The notes below the pieces were generated by a model. The model searched no databases. It saw only the letters and a program-made list of their open reading frames with translations, and was not told where the DNA came from. Of a DNA stretch of 13,799 bases, positions 4,218 to 9,922 are shown one piece after another. The stretch is taken from contig DUIO01000033.1 in assembly GCA_013330315.1 (NCBI GenBank), positions 1-13,799 of the forward strand, in the 5' to 3' direction. The translations under genes were made by a program, and so were the position numbers. This stretch comes from Methanosarcina sp. GTDB lineage: Archaea > Halobacteriota > Methanosarcinia > Methanosarcinales > Methanosarcinaceae. The first letter of the stretch is position 1, and each line of letters begins with the position of its first letter.

Positions 4218-4801
4218 CTCGGAATCTTTCATTTACATATTCAATTTCTGTTTGTAGACAGAATTCAGTGAAAATTGGTTGGATTCGCGTGGGTGCTTTC
4301 TATCAATTAGTATCATCAGTTGGAAATTATAATGAGACTATTATCAAATCTAATGAGCGGAGCCTATTTCCTTCTGAAATCAAGACTAATAATTATGGAA
4401 ATTTCCTTGCTCTTAAATTTACCCAAGAAAATCTAACTGACTTTGATAACTCTACTAAAGATCTGAATATTGATTATTTAATCTTTTCAAATGTTGATTT
4501 TAAGAAGATTATTAAATTTGCAAAAAATCTTAATCTTAGTATCAGAGATATAGAAAGTAAAGATATTGATGAGAGTCTTCGTGAAGAAATTGATGAATAT
4601 ATTCTCAATGATGACTACGATGGTCTGCTTGAGTTCATAGAGGATAATAAAATATTGATTAAAAAATTAGATTTATTTTTCAATAATAAAAATATCTTTA
4701 AAATATATGATTCTGGAATTGTTTGGTTAGATACTGATTTGACTAAATCAACTTCTTTTGTTGATTTGTTGAAATCTATTTTGGAGATTACATTGAAGTG
4801 A
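4154..4801 (+). CDS. Cargo protein 1, soluble, 215 residues, function unknown
   Basis: An AT-rich gene with Asn-, Ile- and Lys-rich codon use unlike the leftward operon. The N-terminal 60 residues are beta-rich (YLTRNLSFTYSISV, KIGWIRVGAFYQLV). Residues about 95-170 are acidic and helical (DIESKDIDESLREEIDEYI, YDGLLEFIEDNKILIKKL). The C-terminus has IYDSGIVWLDTD and a final helix. There is no membrane span, signal peptide or known catalytic motif. The ATG at 4154 is the only Met in the frame, lacks a good ribosome binding site and lies just past the RHH-derived breakpoint, so the true N-terminus may differ. It heads a trio of unknown genes on the plus strand. Confidence 0.7.
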   Translation: MLFRNKFGTIKYIKPLYQIYLTRNLSFTYSISVCRQNSVKIGWIRVGAFYQLVSSVGNYNETIIKSNERSLFPSEIKTNNYGNFLALKFTQENLTDFDNSTKDLNIDYLIFSNVDFKKIIKFAKNLNLSIRDIESKDIDESLREEIDEYILNDDYDGLLEFIEDNKILIKKLDLFFNNKNIFKIYDSGIVWLDTDLTKSTSFVDLLKSILEITLK

Positions 4802-4875
4802 GATTAAGTTTATTTATGTGAATAGATTCTCTAACTCCTAATTCTTAAAAATAGATTTTTGGATGAGATTGTTTT

Positions 4876-5538
4876 ATGGCTTGGGCAGATTTGTGGAGAA
4901 GTTTATTTCCAAAAAACTATATGTCATCCATATTTTTATTTATAGTTTCATATATCTTTTTACCTCATTTTGGGATTACAGATCCTATTAAAGTATTTAT
5001 AATAAGTATAATTATTTGCTTAGTTGTGGGTTTTATTATTCAAGCTTTATACTACATAGCCAAGCATCTGTTATTTCCTGTAGTTAAAGCAGAATTCAAT
5101 AATTCAATGAATCAGCTTATTTTAGACCGACAATATCCTGGCTCTCGAGCTGAAGATATTAGTATTAGTGTAAAACTGGAATATTCAAAGCAATTTTCAA
5201 CTTTATGTACACTACTTCATTTAAATTTGAAACATTTCTTTATATGCTTTTACTGGGAACCTCGAGAAGTATTTAATTTTAAACCTAATAGTGAATATCC
5301 CACACTCTTAAAGAAAGATAATACTTTTCCTTCTATTTGTTTAGGGGACTTAGTGCCAAATAACTTATATACATATTCTTTAAGAATTTCTTGCACTTCT
5401 CATTATCAGGAAGTAAATGAGACTGTGATTAGAGTTAAAAGCTTTACGAATCCTGGAACACTCAAATATGATCTTATATTGCGATTATTTCGAATAGATG
5501 CAGGAGAAAAAAAAGTAGTGATTAAAAAAGGAAACTAA
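4876..5538 (+). CDS. Cargo protein 2, two N-terminal TM spans plus soluble domain, 220 residues
   Basis: Two hydrophobic spans (about 15-31 and 36-61) are followed by a 155-residue soluble domain that begins AKHLLFPVVKAEFNNS. It has alternating beta-like stretches (DISISVKLEY, KHFFICFYWEP, LYTYSLRISC, NETVIRVKSF, TLKYDLILRLFRID), suggesting a beta-sandwich. A 2TM-plus-sensor layout is common among membrane effectors of defence systems, but no family match is claimed. The 74-bp gap upstream holds CTTAAAAATAG about 28 bases before the ATG, which fits a TATA box for a leaderless transcript. A 10-bp inverted repeat overlaps its stop codon. Codon use is as AT-rich as its neighbours. Confidence 0.75.
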   Translation: MAWADLWRSLFPKNYMSSIFLFIVSYIFLPHFGITDPIKVFIISIIICLVVGFIIQALYYIAKHLLFPVVKAEFNNSMNQLILDRQYPGSRAEDISISVKLEYSKQFSTLCTLLHLNLKHFFICFYWEPREVFNFKPNSEYPTLLKKDNTFPSICLGDLVPNNLYTYSLRISCTSHYQEVNETVIRVKSFTNPGTLKYDLILRLFRIDAGEKKVVIKKGN

Positions 5539-5579
5539 TTTAGAAAAATATTTAAATTAGTTATCAATATTTTTTTATT
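5533..5579 (+). promoter_or_regulatory. Hairpin, T-run and TATA-like box between cargo genes 2 and 3
   Basis: AACTAATTTA (5533-5542) and TAAATTAGTT (5553-5562) form a perfect 10-bp inverted repeat spanning the stop codon of cargo gene 2, and a T-run follows at 5570-5576. Within it AAATATTTAAAT (5546-5557) lies about 28 bases before the ATG at 5580, matching TATA placement for a leaderless mRNA. It could be a terminator, an operator on a promoter, or both. Confidence 0.5.
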
Positions 5580-6536
5580 ATGACTCGTTTTATCGGGAAT
5601 TCATTTAAGATTACTCCTCTATCACTCACTGGTAGAGTCATGGAAGATGAAAATCTGAGTGTAATTTCTCAATTACTTAATTCAAGGGGTTTTGATTCGA
5701 GAAGTACGCCTGGCGCTGGCTGGACCTGTTTTCAAGCAGCTAAAGATCGAGAAAGCATAGATACCTCAAAAAATATTGAAAGTTTAAACTTGCCAGATGG
5801 TTTTGAAATATTACCCACTACTGGAGTAATGGATATATTGGATACTAGGCTTAGAAACAAATTATCACCTAGAATATACTCTGAATTATCCAATAGAGAA
5901 AAGTTTGTAGTTCGGGCAACTGATTTTGTATTCTTTAACTTAGATAAATTATATTGCTTAGTTTCAACAACCAATTCAAAAACCGTTGATTTCTTAGTAA
6001 CTAATTTTCTCACAAATTTTCCATTCGCTGATCAGGGATTTACAGTAAACAAGTCTCCAGCCGAATATAACATTCCACCAGATTTGATACTTTGGTTACT
6101 TTACATTTATTATGAGAAAGATCAGAAAATAAACTCGGAAATGACTATAAAAGATATAGTTCATGTAGAAGGTATTTTAAGAGTTCCCAATTCAGTCCAA
6201 TACTGTGGTGAATCTACTCCTATAAACTTAACAGAGTTGAAATATAGTATAGCTAAGGGACGAATATTTACTAAAATAGAACTAGTTCTAGATATCAATG
6301 ACAATATTTTCCAATTCCTTGTTGACAAAGATGGTAACGTTGAGTTTAAACCAACTCAATGTACGTTTTATGAAGATGAACATAAGGATATAAAAAGCCT
6401 CGCAAAAGCAATAAATATATATAAAGTGATTATTCCTTCGCTAAAAAGCATATTTAACTCATGTGATGTATGGTTCTCTAGCGACAGAGATAGATTTATT
6501 CAAAAATGTGCAAATGACTGTAAGAGTGGTTTATAA
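5580..6536 (+). CDS. Cargo protein 3, soluble, 318 residues, function unknown
   Basis: An AT-rich gene; the ATG at 5580 has no ribosome binding site and probably heads a leaderless transcript. No signal peptide or membrane span is seen. Recognisable stretches include LTGRVMEDENLSVISQLLNSRGF near the start, NREKFVVRATDFVFFNLDKLY around 110-130, a hydrophobic aromatic segment PDLILWLLYIYY near 166-177, and a C-terminal region DNIFQFLVDKDGNVEF. The mixed alpha/beta composition suggests a sensor, enzyme or partner protein, but no catalytic signature is clear. Same strand and codon style as the two preceding genes, so acquired together. A T-rich run (6590-6598) follows its stop. Confidence 0.75.
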   Translation: MTRFIGNSFKITPLSLTGRVMEDENLSVISQLLNSRGFDSRSTPGAGWTCFQAAKDRESIDTSKNIESLNLPDGFEILPTTGVMDILDTRLRNKLSPRIYSELSNREKFVVRATDFVFFNLDKLYCLVSTTNSKTVDFLVTNFLTNFPFADQGFTVNKSPAEYNIPPDLILWLLYIYYEKDQKINSEMTIKDIVHVEGILRVPNSVQYCGESTPINLTELKYSIAKGRIFTKIELVLDINDNIFQFLVDKDGNVEFKPTQCTFYEDEHKDIKSLAKAINIYKVIIPSLKSIFNSCDVWFSSDRDRFIQKCANDCKSGL

Positions 6537-6867
6537 ATAAAAATATATGTCACTATTGCAGGTTACGCTTTTTAAAAGAAAAATATAATGTTATTTTTTT
6601 TCTTTTGCATTTCTAATTTCAATCTTGAGGGTTAATCAATTGGAAGACCCGTTTTTTATTTTTCCAAATTATTATAAAACTTATTATTTCTTAATCTCTA
6701 TTCTAGTATAAAAATTGTTTAATATAACAAGAAAGTAGTTTTTTATAAGTAATTTCTTCTATTATATTGACCAGATTCACAAAAAGATCTCTCTTCGCCT
6801 TCTATACGACTGAGGCTGGTCAATATAATTAATTAATACTTATTACTTTCAGCCAGCTTGATTATTT
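6537..6867 (+). other. Gene-poor AT-rich interval
   Basis: About 330 bp without a credible gene. It contains T-runs likely to end the cargo transcript (6590-6598; 6650-6663 after GACCCG), a 14-bp inverted repeat (6761-6829, separate entry) and then the promoter of the zinc-finger gene. No tRNA-like fold, attachment core or CRISPR-like repeat was found. Confidence 0.6.
6761..6829. repeat. Perfect 14-bp inverted repeat around a 41-base loop
   Basis: ATTATATTGACCAG (6761-6774) is the exact reverse complement of CTGGTCAATATAAT (6816-6829). The 41-base interior is less AT-rich than its surroundings and contains AGATCTCTCTTCGCC. It could be a structured RNA, a recombinase or replication site, or a tiny mobile-element remnant; none is proven. 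Confidence 0.85.
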
Positions 6868-6879
6868 CTTATATATTTA
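6868..6879 (+). promoter_or_regulatory. Archaeal TATA box for the zinc-finger gene
   Basis: CTTATATATTTA is a near-ideal archaeal TATA box. Transcription would start about 25 bases on, near 6900, which is after the first ATG (6883) but before AGGGG and the ATG at 6919. This decides the start of the following gene. Confidence 0.65.
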
Positions 6880-6918
6880 AGGATGTTTTTATTTCCTGAA
6901 TATATAGGGGTTAAAAAA

Positions 6919-7296
6919 ATGTTTATAAAAGCACATTGTCCAGTTTGTGGTACTGATGTTTACCATAATATAAGGTTGCATGCTCTGGAGCATTTGCATT
7001 TTGAAGGGGAGAAGGAGGTTTGCAGGTATACGGTTGAAAGTATTGAAGTAGCTGATACTCTTACAGAAGAAGAGCTTGTCCGCAATGTTTTGCAGGGGCT
7101 CGAAAGAATCATTCATGACGGGATTGAGGTGAAAGTTCTTGCCGGAATCCTGAAGGAGAATTACGGGATTACGGGGGTTTGCTGTAGGGGACTTATTGAG
7201 AGGATTCAGCTTGAACTTGATATGTATTGTCCGGATAGGAAGAGACTTTACTTTGTGGACCCTGAAGAACCTGGGGAAAAAGAGAGCTTTTGTTAA
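6919..7296 (+). CDS. C2H2-type zinc-finger protein with winged-helix-like C-terminus, 125 residues
   Basis: Residues 7-25 give C7-x2-C10-x10-H21-x3-H25 (CPVCGTDVYHNIRLHALEH), a C2H2 finger. Residues 46-110 (TLTEEELVRNVLQGLERII, VKVLAGILKENYGITG, LIERIQLELDMYC, RKRLYFVD) resemble a winged helix with a closing beta hairpin, so DNA binding is likely. The ATG at 6919 is chosen over the in-frame ATG at 6883 because the TATA box at 6868-6879 would place transcript start between them and AGGGG lies 8 bases before 6919. Base composition is less AT-biased than the cargo genes, so this may be an older resident of the element or a host-type gene. Regulation of integrase or cargo is possible but unproven. 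Confidence 0.75.
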   Translation: MFIKAHCPVCGTDVYHNIRLHALEHLHFEGEKEVCRYTVESIEVADTLTEEELVRNVLQGLERIIHDGIEVKVLAGILKENYGITGVCCRGLIERIQLELDMYCPDRKRLYFVDPEEPGEKESFC

Positions 7297-7378
7297 AAAA
7301 GCATTTTACTTTTTTGAAAAGAGAATTGTAAAAGAAATAATAAATTTTTTTAGAAAAAAGAATATGTTTTTATCAATT

Positions 7379-7404
7379 AATGCCTTACTTGATTGTAAGG
7401 CATT
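7379..7404 (+). terminator. 10-bp perfect hairpin with related repeats before the integrase
   Basis: AATGCCTTAC and GTAAGGCATT pair perfectly around TTGATT. It could end transcription of the zinc-finger gene, though no T-run follows directly. TGCCTTACTT in the left arm recurs at 7452-7461 and a related GAGTAAGGTA lies just before the integrase ATG, so the set may be protein-binding sites instead. Confidence 0.5.
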
Positions 7405-7512
7405 GTACTGATAGACTTAAGCCTCGGGCGGGAGATCTGCTTTCAGTATACTGCCTTACTTTCACAACACTTGGATTATGTCTATTAATAGCGACGTAAT
7501 GGAGTAAGGTAT

Positions 7513-8670
7513 ATGAGCATATATAAGCATGAAAAGAATTTAAATGCAGTGGAAAAACGGATTAAAAACGCAGATTACAGCAAGGAAAATAAGGCCTTAA
7601 TACTAAAATTTGAAAACTCTCTTTTTGCTGAAGGCCTTAAACCTGTAAGGGTTGAAAAATATCTTGTGCAGCTAAATGTTTTGGCTCAACTTGTTGACAA
7701 GAATTTCTCAGAAATGGATTTTGATGATGTTCAGGCTTTGGTTGCTCGTATAGAGAGATCAGACCGTAGTGAGTGGACAAAGCATGATTACAAAATATCA
7801 ATACGTAAGTTCTTTAGGTGGATGGGAAAAGACGATCTCGTATCCTGGATAAACGTGCAGATGAGACATAACACACAAAAACTTCCAGAGGAGCTTCTTA
7901 GTGAACCAGAGATTAAAAGATTAATTGAGGTTGCAGAACACCCAAGAGACAAGGCCATAATAGCCACATTATATGATTCAGGTTGTAGGATTGGGGAACT
8001 AGGTGGCCTTAAGATCAAGCATTTAAGCTTTGATCAGTATGGAGCTGTCTTAACAGTTAATGGTAAAACCGGAATGAGAAGAGTTAGGGTAATTTTTTCA
8101 GTTCCTTATCTGGCTTCTTGGCTGGATATTCATCCACAAAAGGATAATCCAGATGCTTATCTATGGCTTCTCATTAGAGGCAAGGGGAACGGGCAGCCTA
8201 TGCAATACCAAGCCTTTAGAAAACTGATTATAACTCTTGCAGCAAAGGCTGGAATTAAAAAAAGGGTCTATAATCATCTTTTCCGACATTCCAGGAGTAC
8301 AGAACTTGCTCAGCATTTAACTGAGTCTCAGATGGAGGCCCATCTAGGATGGGTTCATGGCTCAGACATGCCCAGCGTATATGTTCATCTTTCCGGAAAA
8401 CAGGTAGATGATGCAATGCTCCGTATCTATGGCATGAAGAAAAAAGAAGATATGATGCCTGAACTTACCAGTAAAACCTGCCCAATATGTGAAAAGATCA
8501 ATGGTCCTACTTCAAAGTTTTGTGCCCGCTGTGGTCATCCTCTGGACCAGCAGACTATTCAGGAGATTCATGAAATGGAGAATAAAATTCCAGAGCTGCT
8601 ACAGATGATAATGAAAAGTGACCAAGCAAGAGAGCTCTTTTCAAAACTAGATAAGCTTGGATCAGATTAA
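7513..8670 (+). CDS. XerC/D-family tyrosine integrase with C-terminal zinc ribbon
   Basis: A 385-residue site-specific recombinase that would insert or excise the element by cutting DNA through a tyrosine. Residues 25-115 are the SAM-like core-binding domain (KALILKFENSLFAEGLKP). Catalytic residues visible: R159 in DSGCRIGEL, K185 in NGKTGMRR, H255-x2-R258 in HLFRHSRS, W280 in HLGW (Trp where most members have His, an accepted variant), and Y290 in DMPSVYVH. After the catalytic domain comes a four-Cys ribbon (C323, C326, C337, C340) and a helical tail, longer than bacterial XerC (about 300 residues). GGAG lies 8 bases before the ATG. It is transcribed alone toward a hairpin terminator, convergent with the surface-protein operon. 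No flanking attachment repeat or tRNA gene was identified. Confidence 0.93.
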   Translation: MSIYKHEKNLNAVEKRIKNADYSKENKALILKFENSLFAEGLKPVRVEKYLVQLNVLAQLVDKNFSEMDFDDVQALVARIERSDRSEWTKHDYKISIRKFFRWMGKDDLVSWINVQMRHNTQKLPEELLSEPEIKRLIEVAEHPRDKAIIATLYDSGCRIGELGGLKIKHLSFDQYGAVLTVNGKTGMRRVRVIFSVPYLASWLDIHPQKDNPDAYLWLLIRGKGNGQPMQYQAFRKLIITLAAKAGIKKRVYNHLFRHSRSTELAQHLTESQMEAHLGWVHGSDMPSVYVHLSGKQVDDAMLRIYGMKKKEDMMPELTSKTCPICEKINGPTSKFCARCGHPLDQQTIQEIHEMENKIPELLQMIMKSDQARELFSKLDKLGSD

Positions 8671-8705
8671 TTTAGAATTTATATGGCGTTAAAGTTCGAT
8701 TATAT

Positions 8706-8757
8706 ACTCCATGCTGAAAGATTAAAGTACCTGGTTCCAGTATGGAGTTTAATTTTT
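8706..8757 (+). terminator. Integrase terminator hairpin with T-run
   Basis: ACTCCATGCTGAAA (8706-8719) and TTCCAGTATGGAGT (8735-8748) pair over 14 bases with two mismatches, followed by TTAATTTTT. It lies 36 bp after the integrase stop, in the gap where the two convergent transcripts meet. Confidence 0.65.
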
Positions 8758-8787
8758 GCCATTACCGAAAAATATGGAATACTTGCA

Positions 8788-8961
8788 TCATTTATTTTTA
8801 AGTTTTAATTTTGCTTTCTCAAAAATGAATACAATAGTTAGTAGGAAAAGGTATATGCCTACAAACCCTCCTGCAAACTCGTATATATTATTAGAAGTTC
8901 CTGATGATCCCATAATAACCAAAGACAATATTGCAGTGTAAACGTGTGTTGACTTTTCCAT
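8788..8961 (-). CDS. Small membrane protein, 57 residues
   Basis: ATG 8961 is preferred over the GTG three codons upstream because AGGTGA lies at good distance before the ATG. There are two hydrophobic stretches (about 7-19 and 28-48) and a strongly basic tail (EKAKLKLKNK) that should be cytoplasmic. It is the last gene of the leftward surface operon, 47 bp after the 79-codon gene. No family is recognised. Confidence 0.7.
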   Translation of the reverse strand: MEKSTHVYTAILSLVIMGSSGTSNNIYEFAGGFVGIYLFLLTIVFIFEKAKLKLKNK

Positions 8962-9008
8962 GTTTTTCACCTAGGTTAATTCTTCTATTGCGGTTTAGAT
9001 TTTTCAGA

Positions 9009-9248
9009 TCAGTATGAATATGTATCATTTTCTTTTGCTAAACTGCGTAAGAGGGCATATATTATTAGCCCACAACCTACAACGATAAACGCCCCATGGT
9101 AACACATGGAGATAAACGAAATTTTTGCTTCTGGTGCTCCAGCTGCAACCATAGAGTTAAGAAGATCATTTAAGGGTCCGGACAAAACAAAATAAAGGAG
9201 CCCTATACAGAACTCCAGTGACAGGACAATTATCCAAGTAAAAATCAT
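9009..9248 (-). CDS. Two-TM membrane protein, 79 residues
   Basis: Spans near 2-23 and 48-68 enclose an extracellular-type loop (SGPLNDLLNSMVAAGAPEAK); the charged tail is LAKENDTYSY. The ATG at 9248 overlaps the upstream stop (TGATG), and AGGAGAAGGA provides the ribosome binding site. A TTG one codon earlier is possible but unneeded. The layout, with two spans and an alanine/proline loop, resembles small viral envelope proteins; no homology is claimed. Confidence 0.72.
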   Translation of the reverse strand: MIFTWIIVLSLEFCIGLLYFVLSGPLNDLLNSMVAAGAPEAKISFISMCYHGAFIVVGCGLIIYALLRSLAKENDTYSY

Positions 9249-9550
9249 CAATATCCTTCTCCTGTTTTGAACACTTTATACAATATTGCTCCTACACCTG
9301 TTCCAAGAAGCATGAGTAAAGTAACGCCAGCACTTTTTGGCAGAAACATTCCAAAGGCAGCCGCAAAGAGAATTCCTATAATTACCGGAAGTGCCACATC
9401 CTGAGCCTTCAGGAACACCATAGAAACCACCAGGACTCCTATGAAAAGCCAGAAAAAATTTCCCAGGATTGCAGTATATGGGCTGCTAATGAAACCTAAG
9501 ATGTTCACGCTATCATTTTCAGATAAGATTGGAAGGTAAGTGTAATTCAC
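9248..9550 (-). CDS. Three-TM membrane protein, 100 residues
   Basis: Spans near 28-47, 52-70 and 74-93 follow a polar N-terminus (MNYTYLPILSENDS). GTG 9550 comes directly after the previous TAA, with GGAGGTGA 4 bases before it. The second span is unusually small-residue-rich (IIGILFAAAFGMF). Its stop overlaps the next ATG. It belongs to a run of consecutive small membrane proteins; function unknown. Confidence 0.75.
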   Translation of the reverse strand: MNYTYLPILSENDSVNILGFISSPYTAILGNFFWLFIGVLVVSMVFLKAQDVALPVIIGILFAAAFGMFLPKSAGVTLLMLLGTGVGAILYKVFKTGEGY

Positions 9551-9922
9551 TTACTCACCTCCGGTAAGGGTAAATTTCATAATTACCTGTGCAAGACCTA
9601 CAAGGTAGACACACCAGACCAGGACAGATAATGGTGAGATAATCAGTCCTGGGATCCCAGCCTCTCCCAGCAGCAGAACCAGAGTAATTGGAGCAAACAC
9701 AAAGATCTTCCCAAGCATCCCCAGTGCCCGGGGAAAATCTCCGAAGAGGTACAGGCCTATATCTGCATTACTGTAGCTGATATCTTCCGGGATATTGCTT
9801 TTGAACTCTTCTTCAGATATCGCAAGTGTGGCCACATGAACAGGAAATAGATTAAGAGCTCCCAGCAGCGATATTGAGAGATTTACTACCAACAAAAATA
9901 ATGCAATTTCATAGATTTTCAC
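9551..9922 (-). CDS. Three-TM membrane protein, 123 residues
   Basis: Spans near 5-27, 66-88 and 92-116 are separated by a long acidic loop (residues 34-60, ISEEEFKSNIPEDISYSNADI) that probably faces outside. GTG 9922 overlaps the TGA of the large surface protein (GTGA) and GGGGGGAG lies upstream, so the two are translated in a coupled way and may form a complex. No family is recognised. Confidence 0.78.
   Translation of the reverse strand: MKIYEIALFLLVVNLSISLLGALNLFPVHVATLAISEEEFKSNIPEDISYSNADIGLYLFGDFPRALGMLGKIFVFAPITLVLLLGEAGIPGLIISPLSVLVWCVYLVGLAQVIMKFTLTGGE

Noticed and set aside
5732..6013. 93-codon minus-strand frame inside cargo gene 3
   Set aside because: Wholly inside the 318-codon gene on the other strand, with no ribosome binding site or neighbours on that strand.
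6883..6918. Upstream ATG adding 12 residues to the zinc-finger protein
   Set aside because: The TATA box at 6868-6879 would start transcription downstream of this ATG, and the added residues are not part of the finger.
7405..7512. tRNA gene or attachment core before the integrase
   Set aside because: GC-rich pieces such as CCTCGGGCGGGAG do not form a cloverleaf, and no matching copy was found elsewhere in the window.
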